From: Nonomuraea glycinis
Lineage (GTDB): Bacteria; Actinomycetota; Actinomycetes; Streptosporangiales; Streptosporangiaceae
Length of the DNA: 64,000 bases
Direction: 5' to 3'
Assembly: GCF_014646515.1 (NCBI RefSeq)
Contig: NZ_BMNK01000005.1
Coordinates: 62,001-126,000 of the forward strand
This document shows positions 42,470 to 50,613 of the stretch, in pieces. Below the pieces are notes generated by a model that was not told where the DNA came from, searched no databases, and saw only the letters and a list, made by a program, of their open reading frames with translations. How positions within the stretch are numbered: position 1 is the stretch's first letter; the number at the start of each line of letters is the position of its first letter. The position numbers and the translations under genes were made by a program.

Positions 42470-43156
42470 TCATCCGGCCGGGCGTCGTCCCGGCCGGAGC
42501 CGGCGGCCGAGCGCAGCGAACAGCCGCCTCGGCACCGCCAGGGCCAGCACGGCCAGGACCACGTGCACCGCGATGAAGGCGTACGCCTCGTTCCGCGTCG
42601 CCACGTGCCCCAGCCGGACCGTGATGTGGTGCGCCCAGTCCCAGACCTCCGGAATCCCGTCCAGCCTGCTGTTCAGCATCACCGCCACCAGGTCCTCCAG
42701 GCCGGACAGCTGCAGGATCGTCATGGCCGCGCCGACCCGCAGCACGCCTTCGCGCGAGCCGCCGCCGACCCGGTAGGCCAGCGCGAGCCCGATCATGATG
42801 AACGGCACGAACACCACGACGTGCAGATACAGGTCCTCGAACTCGGCCGTGCCGTCGACCATGTCGAGCGCGGTCATGAACGTCGCGGGCACGAAGTAGC
42901 AGAGGAAGCCCAGGAAGATCGCGGGCAGCGCCACCAGATGCAGCCGCAGCCGCCGGGCCCACGCCACGTCCAGCCAGGCGACGCAGGCGAGCGCGGCTAG
43001 CTGCGGGGTCACCTTGACCAGCAGCATCCAGACCGAGGAGATCTCCCGCTCGTACGGGATGACGAACCTGACCAGGGCGGCCAGCGCCACCGCCAGGGCG
43101 CCCAGCGGCAGTGCGACGCGGTTGTCCCGCCAGAACGAGGACGAAGTGGACAGCAT
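42470..43156 (-). CDS. Integral membrane protein of unknown function
   Basis: A 228-residue protein with about six membrane segments (for example ALPLGALAVALAALVRFVI, LHLVALPAIFLGFLCYFV, HVVVFVPFIMIGLALAY and HVVLAVLALAV). It has an HHITVRLGHVATRNEAYAF stretch between the last two. I do not recognise a family. It may follow the neighbouring minus-strand gene 43168-44133 in one transcript (11-base gap), so it could be a late gene of the glycan-type cluster. The ATG at 43156 is chosen over a longer, arginine-rich alternative. Confidence 0.65.
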   Translation of the reverse strand: MLSTSSSFWRDNRVALPLGALAVALAALVRFVIPYEREISSVWMLLVKVTPQLAALACVAWLDVAWARRLRLHLVALPAIFLGFLCYFVPATFMTALDMVDGTAEFEDLYLHVVVFVPFIMIGLALAYRVGGGSREGVLRVGAAMTILQLSGLEDLVAVMLNSRLDGIPEVWDWAHHITVRLGHVATRNEAYAFIAVHVVLAVLALAVPRRLFAALGRRLRPGRRPAG

Positions 43157-43167
43157 GCGGATCCCAG

Positions 43168-44133
43168 TCAGTGTGTGGAGAGAATCGGGGTGCCGTGCTC
43201 GGGGCAGCCGGCCGTGATCAGTGTGTCCAGTGCTTCGGCGCCGTCCGGGACGACGCCGACCAGCACAGGTCTTCGCCGGCGCAGCGCCGTGACGGCCACC
43301 GCCCGCCCTGCCGGCCGAGCGTGAAAACGCCGCCACAGCAGGTGAATCCGGCCGCAGGCGGGATGGACCCCGGCGAAATAACCAAGATGCGGATCATGAA
43401 CAACTACGGCCCGAACACCCGGCGCGTCCCCGCGCCGAGCATCCTGTACGTCTCCGCGCCGGGCATCTTGTACGTCTCCAGGCCGGGCACCCGGCGCGTC
43501 CCCGAGACGAGCATCCCGTACGGCGAGTGCCACGGTCATGCGCTCGACGGTGTGCACCTGGACTCCGTCGAGCTCCGGCAGGATCGCGTCGAGGGCGGAC
43601 CGTTCGCCCACCACGATCGCCCGCCCGGCCCGCGACGCGAGCTCGTGCGCGGCGGCGTTCAGCGCGTGGCGCCGGTCCTCGTCGACGACCCGGGCGTCCG
43701 GGGCCAGCAGCACCCCGTACCGGGGACCGGCCGGGGTGAGAGTCCGCCGGTCGAGCACGGCGGGACGCACCTCCAGCACCGGGGTCCGGCGGGGCGCGCC
43801 CGTCAGGGCGAGCACGTCCCGCAGCTCCCGCCCGTCGCCGATCCACAGCGACGGCTCCTGGGAGGCGTCGAAGGGCAGCGCGAACGGGCACAGCCGGTGC
43901 AGCTGACCGGCCAGCGCGCCGGAGGGGGTGGCCTCGGGCTCGTCGAGTGCCCGCCCCGCCGCCGCCCACTGGTCGCGGTAGAACGGCACCCTGCCGAAAG
44001 CCGTCCGGACGACCCTGCGGTAAGCCCGCTCCCACCGGGCCGCGGAGAACCTGCCCGGCATGGACGCCGAGCGGGCCGCGGCGACCCTCACCGGCATCGA
44101 CCCCGAGCGGGCCGCGGCGAACCTACCCGGCAT
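43168..44133 (-). CDS. Unknown protein, weakly PaaK/LuxE-like, with two repeat insertions
   Basis: Up to 321 residues. The core starts WERAYRRVVRTAFGRVPFYRDQW, which resembles the opening of phenylacetate-CoA ligase/LuxE-type adenylating enzymes, and later pieces (LGYFAGVHPACGRIHLLWRRFHARPAGR, then VAVTALRRRRPVLVGV) resemble their C-terminal part. The canonical ATP-binding motif is missing, so activity is doubtful. A 24-base minisatellite adds five 8-residue units (around residues 203-242), and 36-base repeats supply three possible starts at 44133, 44097 and 44061. It overlaps the ATP-grasp gene and belongs to the minus-strand arm of the glycan cluster. Confidence 0.6.
   Translation of the reverse strand: MPGRFAAARSGSMPVRVAAARSASMPGRFSAARWERAYRRVVRTAFGRVPFYRDQWAAAGRALDEPEATPSGALAGQLHRLCPFALPFDASQEPSLWIGDGRELRDVLALTGAPRRTPVLEVRPAVLDRRTLTPAGPRYGVLLAPDARVVDEDRRHALNAAAHELASRAGRAIVVGERSALDAILPELDGVQVHTVERMTVALAVRDARLGDAPGARPGDVQDARRGDVQDARRGDAPGVRAVVVHDPHLGYFAGVHPACGRIHLLWRRFHARPAGRAVAVTALRRRRPVLVGVVPDGAEALDTLITAGCPEHGTPILSTH
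43408..43527. repeat. 24-bp minisatellite, five units
   Basis: Five 24-base units (43408, 43432, 43456, 43480, 43504) lie in frame in the minus-strand gene and encode GDVQDARR- and GDAPGARP-type octapeptides. The unit shares GGAGACGTAC and about 19 of 24 positions with the repeat inside the DUF2264 gene at 16909. Confidence 0.88.
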
Positions 44134-44144
44134 CGACGCCGACC
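44023..44144. repeat. 36-bp tandem repeat across a gene junction
   Basis: Units begin at 44059 and 44095, with diverged copies before and after. Each unit carries CGGGCCGCGG and, on the minus strand, a start codon in the form ATGCCGG. The repeat spans the end of the ATP-grasp gene and the start of the next gene, giving three in-frame starts 36 bases apart. Confidence 0.85.
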
Positions 44145-45307
44145 GTGACCAGCTCCTCGACCTGGGCCAGCACGCTCGCGACCGCGTCGGCCGAGGCGCC
44201 CGAGGCGAGCACGTACCCGAGCTTGGCCCGGCACTCGGTGTAGGGCATGACCCGATCGCCCGGCGAGGCGGTGACCAGCACGTCGGCCACGCCGGGCAGG
44301 GCCAGCGCTGCCGGCAGGCCGTCCAAGGACACCAGCGTGCCGGCGTGCCCGGCGCGCAGCATGCGGACGGAGGCGTGCCTGTTCCAGCGGGGGGTGAGGT
44401 CCGGGCGCCGGCCGGTGGCGAGCTGGACGGCGGCGGCCACGGTGTCGACGCCGTACATCAGGCCGAGAGCCTCTCCCATGCCGTTGCCGCCGATCCGCGC
44501 GCCCATCTCGATCAGCACGACGCCGTCGCCGGTGACGAACAGGTCCAGGTTCAGCGGGCCGTCGGTGTAGCCGACCTCGGCGCAGACGAGTTCGAGCTGC
44601 CGGGTGACCTCCTTGACCAGCGCCGGGTCGCGGGGGGCCATGTCGTGGCCGACGGCGACGACCTGGGGGGCCTCGACCACCCGGTCACTGAGCCCGAGCA
44701 GGGCGACCTCGCCGTCCTGGAGGAACGCCTCGCCGCACAGGTCCTGGCCGGTCACCAGCTCCTCGGCGATCACCGTGGCCGAGGGTGAGGCGGCCGCGGC
44801 GGCCGCCACGGCGGGGCCGAGCGCACCGGCGGCGGCGCACACGGTGATGCCCCTGGAGCTGCCGGAGTCCACCGGTTTGACGATGACCGGGAAGCTCAGC
44901 CGTACGGCCTCGCGCAGGACCTGGGCGGCGGAGCCGCTGACGTGGCGCGGCCCGCCGAGGCCGAGCCGGTCGCAGACCTCGCGGAAGTACGCCTTGTCCA
45001 CCGAGGCCCGCAGCGCGTCCGGGGACAGCCCGCAGGGCAGCCCGAGCCGCCCCGCCAGCTCCACCAGGGACGGCAGGTTGATGTCGCTGCCCGGGGCGAG
45101 CAGTCCCACCAGGTCGGCACGGTCCGCCAGGGCCGCGCTCACCGCGTCCACGTCGCGGGTGCTCAGGTGCAGGAACTCGTCCGCCTCGGCGACACCGGGG
45201 GCGTCGGCGCGCAGGTCGACGCAGACGGTGCCGAGCCCGAGCCGCCGGGCGGCCCGGAAGGAGCTGATCGTGCCGTCCGACCCGCCCAGGATGACCAGTC
45301 GCCTCAC
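44123..45307 (-). CDS. ATP-grasp ligase
   Basis: A 394-residue enzyme of the carbamoyl-phosphate-synthase/D-Ala-D-Ala ligase superfamily, which joins a carboxylate (via acyl phosphate) to an amine or thiol. An N-terminal Rossmann-like part (RLVILGGSDGTISSFRAARRL) precedes the ATP-grasp fold, with PVIVKPVDSGSSRGITVC, AEELVTGQDLCGEAF, PLNLDLFVTGDGVVLIEMGARIGGNGM supplying the nucleotide- and Mg-binding residues. The GTG start overlaps the epimerase stop. In a glycan-type cluster it could add an amino acid or similar acid to an amino sugar; this is inference. Confidence 0.85.
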   Translation of the reverse strand: MRRLVILGGSDGTISSFRAARRLGLGTVCVDLRADAPGVAEADEFLHLSTRDVDAVSAALADRADLVGLLAPGSDINLPSLVELAGRLGLPCGLSPDALRASVDKAYFREVCDRLGLGGPRHVSGSAAQVLREAVRLSFPVIVKPVDSGSSRGITVCAAAGALGPAVAAAAAASPSATVIAEELVTGQDLCGEAFLQDGEVALLGLSDRVVEAPQVVAVGHDMAPRDPALVKEVTRQLELVCAEVGYTDGPLNLDLFVTGDGVVLIEMGARIGGNGMGEALGLMYGVDTVAAAVQLATGRRPDLTPRWNRHASVRMLRAGHAGTLVSLDGLPAALALPGVADVLVTASPGDRVMPYTECRAKLGYVLASGASADAVASVLAQVEELVTVGVDAG

Positions 45308-46248
45308 GCGGTCGTCACCGGGGTGTTCCAGTGAACGCCGCGGGTCTCGATGAACCAGTCCACCGTCTTGGCCATGCCGTCCTCGAGCGAGACCAGCGAG
45401 CTCGGCTCGATGCCCACCGACAGCAGGGTCTCGGTGTTCGCGGTGACGGCGGTGTCGGGTGTCTCGCCGGGGCGCATCGGCAGGTCGGCGATGGGCACCC
45501 GGGGATAGCCGCGGGCCACGCAGATGTCGATGACGAGCTCGGCGACCTCCCGGATGGTGGCGGAGGTCGTGGGGCCGACCTCGACGACGTGGTCGAGGAC
45601 CGTTCCCGCCGCCGCCGTCTCCAGCGAGGCCACGAGGGTGCGGGCCACGTCGGCGACCCAGACCATGTCCGAGACCTGCGTGCCGCCGCCGTACAGCTCG
45701 ACCGGCATGCCGCTCAGCGCGCGGCAGACGACCGCTGGGGTGATCTTGCGCACCTTGCCGGAGGCGAACGGCGGCGCGGCCTGCTGGCGCGGACCGTAAG
45801 CGTTTACAACGCGAACGTTGTTCACTTTGGTGCCGCGGTGGGCGTTGAACATGCGGACGAAACGTTCCACGGCCGTCTTGGAGATGGAGTAGCTGTTGTC
45901 CATCCAGTGGTTGCCGACGCAGATGTAGACGCCGGGCAGGTCGTACTGGGCGACGGCCTCCAGGAAGTTGAGGCCGCCGATGAGGTTGGTCTCGGCGGCC
46001 GGCCGTGGGTTGGTGATGGTCTCCTGGGTGCCGAGCACGGCCGCCAGGTGAATGATCGCGTCGCAGTGGGCCGCGAGCTCCGTCATGGCGGTGGCGTCGC
46101 GGATGTCCCCGCGCATGAGTTCCCAGGGCAGGTCGCTGCCCGCGCGTCCCCGGTGATCGAACACGAGCGGAATGTGGCCCCTGGTGACGAGTTCTTCGCA
46201 CACGTATCGGCCAATGAATCCGTTTCCGCCGGTCACTCCGACCTTCAT
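45304..46248 (-). CDS. NAD-dependent sugar epimerase/dehydratase (extended SDR)
   Basis: A 314-residue extended short-chain dehydrogenase that probably acts on a nucleotide sugar. NAD loop TGGNGFIG is at residues 6-13, the catalytic YSISK (Tyr and Lys) near 132-136, and AYGPRQ and QVSDMVWVADVARTL are the usual substrate-side motifs. AGAGG precedes ATG 46248. It is the first gene of the minus-strand arm and diverges from the two FemAB-like genes over a 148-base gap. Confidence 0.88.
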   Translation of the reverse strand: MKVGVTGGNGFIGRYVCEELVTRGHIPLVFDHRGRAGSDLPWELMRGDIRDATAMTELAAHCDAIIHLAAVLGTQETITNPRPAAETNLIGGLNFLEAVAQYDLPGVYICVGNHWMDNSYSISKTAVERFVRMFNAHRGTKVNNVRVVNAYGPRQQAAPPFASGKVRKITPAVVCRALSGMPVELYGGGTQVSDMVWVADVARTLVASLETAAAGTVLDHVVEVGPTTSATIREVAELVIDICVARGYPRVPIADLPMRPGETPDTAVTANTETLLSVGIEPSSLVSLEDGMAKTVDWFIETRGVHWNTPVTTA

Positions 46249-46396
46249 TGCCACCTCTTGACGGTTGTTGTGTTCAAGGTGCTGAACGCCATGGTCAGGC
46301 GCCACGGTTGATCACAGCATGAGTCATCTGGGAAGATCCTCACTCAATGAGAGTCTGTGTCCATGTTGTGATGATTTCGCCATCGAGGGTTACCGC

Positions 46397-47419
46397 GTGA
46401 AAGTGAGCCTTCTGGACCCCTGCCGAGACCCCGAGCCACCTGGCTGGGAAGAGTTCCGGCAGGCCGAGGGCCTGTCCGCCATCTGGGCGTACGACGTGAT
46501 CGCGGCGTCGTCCGAGGACTCGTGGGCCCGCCCGCTGCTGGCCCTGTGCCACGACGACGGGCGAGTGGTGGGGATGGTCGGCGCGGTCTACATCGGGCTG
46601 AGACGGCCGCACTCCAGCCGCGCGCCGCGCCCGCGCCGGGAGCCGATCGTCCTCGACGTCCGCCTGCCCGGTCATTCGAACGGTCCGACCTGGCACTTCG
46701 GCGCGGACGTGCCGGCCGAGACGCGCCGGAGCCTGCTGGCGCGATTCGAGCGGGCGGCGGCCCGCCTGCTCGGCTGGGGTCTGGCCGGAGTGCTCTATCG
46801 CATGGTGGACGTCCCACAGCTGTCCCTGGTCGCCCGCCGTGGCGCGATCACGCGAGACTCTCCCGGCAGCACCTTCCTGCGGCTGACCTGGCCCACGACA
46901 GAGGGCTGGATCAGCTCGCTCAGCAAGAACCGCAGAAAGACGCTGCGCCGCCAGATCACCGCCATCGCCCAGGCGGGCGACCTGGAGGTGCGCGAGGGAA
47001 GCAAGCGCGACGACCTCGACCCGGCGGAGATGGCCGAGCTGAACCGGGTGCACACCGCCCGGCTGGCCGCCCGCTTCGACCCCCGGCCCCCGCTGCCTCC
47101 CGCGTACTTCGGCAGCCTGCTCCCGCGCGACGACGTCTCCGTCATCTCCTACCACTCGGCGCAGCGGTTACTGGCCTTCGGGATCGTGTACGAGCACCCG
47201 ACCGCACCGGTCAGCGGGCCGTGGGCGGCGCTGCGACCGGAGGAGGGCGGCCGCAAGGACCTCTACTTCGACGTGCACGCCCGCATCGTCCGCCGGGCGA
47301 TCGACGCGGGCGGCCAGCGGGTGCTCTTCGGCAGAGGCAGGGTGGAGATCAAGACCTCACTGGGCTTCGAGTACGTCCCGCTGAAGCTCGTCGCCGTGCC
47401 CCGGTGGGCGATGGGATGA
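46397..47419 (+). CDS. FemAB/BioF2-like GNAT acyltransferase, copy 1
   Basis: A 340-residue protein of the Acetyltransf_6 (PF13480) type found in glycan and exopolysaccharide clusters; relatives transfer amino acids or acyl groups to cell-wall or lipid-linked precursors. The family motif SLSKNRRKTLRRQ is in the middle, and EGGRKDLYFDVHARIVRRAI followed by GGQRVLFGRGRVEIKTSLGFEYVP forms the C-terminal acyl-CoA-type binding fold. GTG 46397 gives a start aligned with its neighbour (SLLDPCRDPEP against QILDPRHDPEP). An ATG at 46319 would add 26 unlike residues. It overlaps copy 2 by four bases. Confidence 0.82.
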   Translation: MKVSLLDPCRDPEPPGWEEFRQAEGLSAIWAYDVIAASSEDSWARPLLALCHDDGRVVGMVGAVYIGLRRPHSSRAPRPRREPIVLDVRLPGHSNGPTWHFGADVPAETRRSLLARFERAAARLLGWGLAGVLYRMVDVPQLSLVARRGAITRDSPGSTFLRLTWPTTEGWISSLSKNRRKTLRRQITAIAQAGDLEVREGSKRDDLDPAEMAELNRVHTARLAARFDPRPPLPPAYFGSLLPRDDVSVISYHSAQRLLAFGIVYEHPTAPVSGPWAALRPEEGGRKDLYFDVHARIVRRAIDAGGQRVLFGRGRVEIKTSLGFEYVPLKLVAVPRWAMG

Positions 47420-48429
47420 GCCTCACCCTGCAGATCCTCGACCCCCGCCACGACCCCGAGCCCGCCGACTGGGAAGAGCTGCGCGGCGCCGCCCGTCAGT
47501 GCGTGACCTGGCGGTACGACCTGCTGCGCGCCTACGCCTGGGCCGCCCAAGCGCCGCTGCTGCTCACCGTGCTGAGACAGGCGGGCACCGCGATCGGCGC
47601 GGTGTCGGTGTCCCTGCGCGGCTTCAGGCCGCACCGGGGCGCCTACGCAGGTCGCCGCGACTTCGCGGGCATCTTGGACGTTCACGCGCCGGCGAACCGC
47701 TCCCAGAAAGGCTGGTGGTTCGCCGGCGACCCGGCCCCCGAACAGCGGCGGGAGCTGCTGCGCGGGTGCCTGCGCGGCCTGCGCCGCGAGCTGGGCGCGG
47801 GCTGGCGCGGCACCGTGTGGCGGGAGGTGTCGCCCGGCGAGCCGGAGCTGCTGCCCGGCCGGGTCCGGGTCACCCTCCCCACCGCGCCGCTGGCCAGGCT
47901 CGCGACCCCGTGGCGCGGCGTAGGGGACTGGTACGCCCTGCTCGACCGCGCCCGCCGGGACTCCCTGCGGCGGCGGGCCAAGAAGTTCGCCGCCGATCCG
48001 AGCCTGTCCATCCAGGTCGGACCGGCCCGCGACCTGGTGAGCGGAGCCGAGGCCGCCGAGCTGCGCGCCGAGAACGACCTCAAGCACCGCAGCCGGCTCT
48101 TCCCGCTCGCCCCGCTGCCGCTGCCCTACCTCGACGCCCTCGTCGGCGGCGACGAGGTCGTGGCCATCAGCTACCGCGACGACGGGCGGCTGATCGGGCT
48201 CTCCCTGATCCTCGACCACCCCGACTGGCCCATCTGCCTGAGCTGGGGGGCCCGGCTGCCCGAGGACGGTGGCCGTAAGCACCTCTATTTCGACGGCTAC
48301 GTCCGCATGGTGGAATGGGCGACGGCGTCCGGCAAGACCGGACTCGTCCTCGGCAAGGGGCAGGCCGAGGCCAAGAGCGCCCTCGGCGCCGACCTCGTCC
48401 CCTCCGCCGCGCTGGCCGTGCCCCTGTGA
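47416..48429 (+). CDS. FemAB/BioF2-like GNAT acyltransferase, copy 2
   Basis: A 337-residue paralogue of the preceding protein: opening LQILDPRHDPEPADWEELR, central RARRDSLRRRAKKFA, and DGGRKHLYFDGYVRMVEWA then GKTGLVLGKGQAEAKSALGADLVP at the end. The two copies are clearly diverged, so they probably act in sequence or on different donors. Start and stop overlap the neighbouring genes by four bases each. No membrane segment is visible, so it would act at the cytoplasmic face. Confidence 0.82.
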   Translation: MSLTLQILDPRHDPEPADWEELRGAARQCVTWRYDLLRAYAWAAQAPLLLTVLRQAGTAIGAVSVSLRGFRPHRGAYAGRRDFAGILDVHAPANRSQKGWWFAGDPAPEQRRELLRGCLRGLRRELGAGWRGTVWREVSPGEPELLPGRVRVTLPTAPLARLATPWRGVGDWYALLDRARRDSLRRRAKKFAADPSLSIQVGPARDLVSGAEAAELRAENDLKHRSRLFPLAPLPLPYLDALVGGDEVVAISYRDDGRLIGLSLILDHPDWPICLSWGARLPEDGGRKHLYFDGYVRMVEWATASGKTGLVLGKGQAEAKSALGADLVPSAALAVPL

Positions 48430-49355
48430 CCGCTGTGACTCCCGTGGACGAGCCCATGACCTGCGTGCAATGCGGGCACCCGCACCCCGCCCTGATCGCC
48501 CGGCGGCTGCGCCCGATCCGCTACTCCTGCCGCTCCTGCGGCGCCGTCTTCCGCCCCGCCCCACCTCCCGCCCCCGGCTCGCTTCTCGCGCCCGGCCTGT
48601 CTTCCGCGCCCGGCTCGTCTCGCGCGCCCGGCCTGTCTTCCGCGCCCGGCCTGTCTTCCCTGCCCGGCCTGTCTTCCGGGCCCGGGTCGTCTCTCGCGCC
48701 CGGCTCGTCTTCCGCGCCCGGTCCGCGTCGGCTTGCGTCCGTGGACGGCGACCCGCTCGCGGCCTACATGTCGGCTCCCATGGTCCGGTGGGTGCGCGAG
48801 AGCGCCGGGGAGAGTCCGGACGCACCGGACCGGGCCACGCTCGCCCGCTGGTACAAGGGGTTCGACGCGCTCGTCGCGGGCGCCGCCACCTCGGCCGAGT
48901 CGCGGGCCGTCGTCGAACGGGTCAGCGACGCCGTCCCCCTCGCCGTGCCGCCCGCGTTCTCCCAGGTGTGCGCCGCCCTGCACGCCACCTGTTACGACCC
49001 CGGCCTCGCCCTGGCCAGGCTGGGGCGTACCGAGCCCTTCGTGGTCGAACGCGTCGGCCACCTGCGACGCTGGCTCGCCACCGCGGGCCGGCCCACCACC
49101 TGGCTCGCGGCGCCCGAGGCGCCGCCGCCCGCCAGACAGGCGGTCGAAGGTTTGCTCACGCTGCCGGAGTCGTTCACCACCGACCAGGTCAGAGCCCTGT
49201 TCTGCGCGCTGTTCGGGGTGGACAAGGGGCCGTCCCTGCCGGGGGTACGCGCCCGGTTCGGCGACGAGCGCATCCACCAGGCCCTGCTCACCTACCTGGA
49301 GACCGGCGACCGCCCCCTGCGCCACGTCGTGGCAGCCGACATGGAGACGAAGTGA
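48426..49355 (+). CDS. Zinc-ribbon protein of unknown function with SSAPG repeats
   Basis: A 309-residue protein I cannot assign to a family. Residues 13-40 hold a zinc ribbon (CVQCGHPHP ... YSCRSCGAVF). A flexible linker of 18-base-encoded APG(L/S)SS units runs to about residue 102, and a helical domain of roughly 200 residues follows (YKGFDALVAGAATSAESRAV, PPAFSQVCAALHATCYD, ALFCALFGVDKGPSLPGVRARF). It is embedded by GTGA overlaps between the second transferase and the membrane gene, so it is very likely part of the same pathway, perhaps as a scaffold or nucleic-acid-independent zinc adaptor. Confidence 0.7.
   Translation: MTAVTPVDEPMTCVQCGHPHPALIARRLRPIRYSCRSCGAVFRPAPPPAPGSLLAPGLSSAPGSSRAPGLSSAPGLSSLPGLSSGPGSSLAPGSSSAPGPRRLASVDGDPLAAYMSAPMVRWVRESAGESPDAPDRATLARWYKGFDALVAGAATSAESRAVVERVSDAVPLAVPPAFSQVCAALHATCYDPGLALARLGRTEPFVVERVGHLRRWLATAGRPTTWLAAPEAPPPARQAVEGLLTLPESFTTDQVRALFCALFGVDKGPSLPGVRARFGDERIHQALLTYLETGDRPLRHVVAADMETK
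48570..48731. repeat. 18-bp minisatellite encoding a Pro/Gly/Ser linker
   Basis: About nine consecutive 18-base units (48570, 48588, 48606 and so on) each encode a hexapeptide such as APGLSS, APGSSR or LPGLSS. All are in frame. The units are near-identical at the DNA level (GCGCCCGGCCTGTCTTCC type), suggesting recent expansion rather than selection on protein sequence alone. Confidence 0.9.
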
Positions 49356-49430
49356 CCGCCATCGCGGGACGGTCGGGGCGCGGTGTGACCGCCGTCGCGG
49401 GCGATCGGGACGTGGCGTGACCGCCGTCGC
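49352..49430. repeat. Triplicated start region with bridging mini-ORF
   Basis: GTGACCGCC(A/G)TCGC occurs at 49352, 49385 and 49417. The first GTG overlaps the stop of the zinc-ribbon gene and opens a 22-codon frame whose stop (49418-49420) overlaps the GTG at 49417, the start I assign to the membrane gene. The total shift of 65 bases moves the frame, so the first GTG can no longer start the membrane protein. Confidence 0.8.
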
Positions 49431-50613
49431 CGCGCACCGGATCGGGGTGCGCCGGCTGCTCACGTTGCTGGGTGGCCGGGCCACCTTCCGGCTGCTGCTG
49501 TACGGGTCCTCGGGCGTTCTGGTCGCGGCCTGGAGCCGGGAGGACTTCAACGCCTACGCGGCCGCCGTCGGCGCGGTGGGCTGGCTGTGCATGGTGGTGC
49601 AGTCGGGTCCGGAGAAGGCGGCGCTCACCCTCATCCCGCGCGCCTCCCGTACCCGTGAGCAGCTCGCGGGCCTGCTCCGCGCGGTCGTCGCGTACGTGCC
49701 GCTGCCCTTCACCGTGGCCGCCGCCGTCGGGCTCGTCCTCGCGCCCGGCTCCACCGTCACGATCTACCTGCTGGCCATCGCCTACTACATCGGCCTCGGC
49801 TGCGGCTCGCTGGGCGTGGCGGTGCACCGCGCCCTCGGCCGCTACACCTACGACACCGTCCACTTCTCGCTCCTCGGCCTGGGCATGATCGCCCTGGCCG
49901 GGCTGGCGTTCACCGCGCACCTGCGGCCCACCGGCTACCTGGCCGGGCTGCTGGCCCTGGTCACCGTGCTCAACCTTGTCCTGCTGCGCGGGCTGCCGCG
50001 AGCCACCGGCTCCCGCCGGGCGCTGCGCGGCCTGCTGGCCGGCACGGTGCTGCTGATGGGCGCCGCCGACGTGATGAGCAACGCCATCGTCGGGACGCTC
50101 TTCGTGGAGCTGTCGGTCTCCGCCCACGCCGGGCAGAGCGGCGACCTCTACCTGATGATCCTCGGCTGGGGCTTCGCCGCGTCCGTCGTCTACACCGTGC
50201 AGCGGATCTACCAGCCCCGCCTGGCGCTGTGGATGACCTCGGGCGGTTCCGCGCGGGCGCGGACGTTCGGCAGGCGCGTCGCGGACCTGGCCATCGTGAC
50301 CAGTGCCCTCTGGCTGGTCCTCGCGGGGGCGGCGCTGGCCGCGGGCGTGGCCGGGACCCGCTCGCTGCTCGCCCTGGCCGTGCTGCTGGCGTCGCTCCTG
50401 CCCGCCAACACGCTGGCGAGCTTCGGCGTATTCGTGCTGGAGAACTCCGGCAAGAGCGGCCTGCGCCACAGCGCCAGGGCTGCCGTCCTCGCCTGGGCGG
50501 CGGTGGCCGCGCTGGGCGCGCTCACCGTCCCGCTCGCCGGGGCCGCCGGCGCGGTGTACGCGCTGGGCGCGCAGGGATTCGTGCTGGGACTCGCGCTGAG
50601 GAGACGCATGTGA
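49417..50613 (+). CDS. Polysaccharide flippase-like membrane protein
   Basis: A 398-residue protein with about ten to twelve membrane segments and the layout of MATE/Wzx-type lipid-linked sugar flippases (paired helices, short loops, no large domain). There is no sharp motif; the opening GVRRLLTLLGGRATFRLLLYG and the pattern of polar residues in the first helices fit the group. Its place between two FemAB-like genes with a zinc-ribbon gene and a lipid-linked glycosyltransferase supports export of a lipid-linked glycan. It starts at the third copy of a repeated GTGACC segment and overlaps the glycosyltransferase gene. Confidence 0.72.
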   Translation: MTAVAAHRIGVRRLLTLLGGRATFRLLLYGSSGVLVAAWSREDFNAYAAAVGAVGWLCMVVQSGPEKAALTLIPRASRTREQLAGLLRAVVAYVPLPFTVAAAVGLVLAPGSTVTIYLLAIAYYIGLGCGSLGVAVHRALGRYTYDTVHFSLLGLGMIALAGLAFTAHLRPTGYLAGLLALVTVLNLVLLRGLPRATGSRRALRGLLAGTVLLMGAADVMSNAIVGTLFVELSVSAHAGQSGDLYLMILGWGFAASVVYTVQRIYQPRLALWMTSGGSARARTFGRRVADLAIVTSALWLVLAGAALAAGVAGTRSLLALAVLLASLLPANTLASFGVFVLENSGKSGLRHSARAAVLAWAAVAALGALTVPLAGAAGAVYALGAQGFVLGLALRRRM

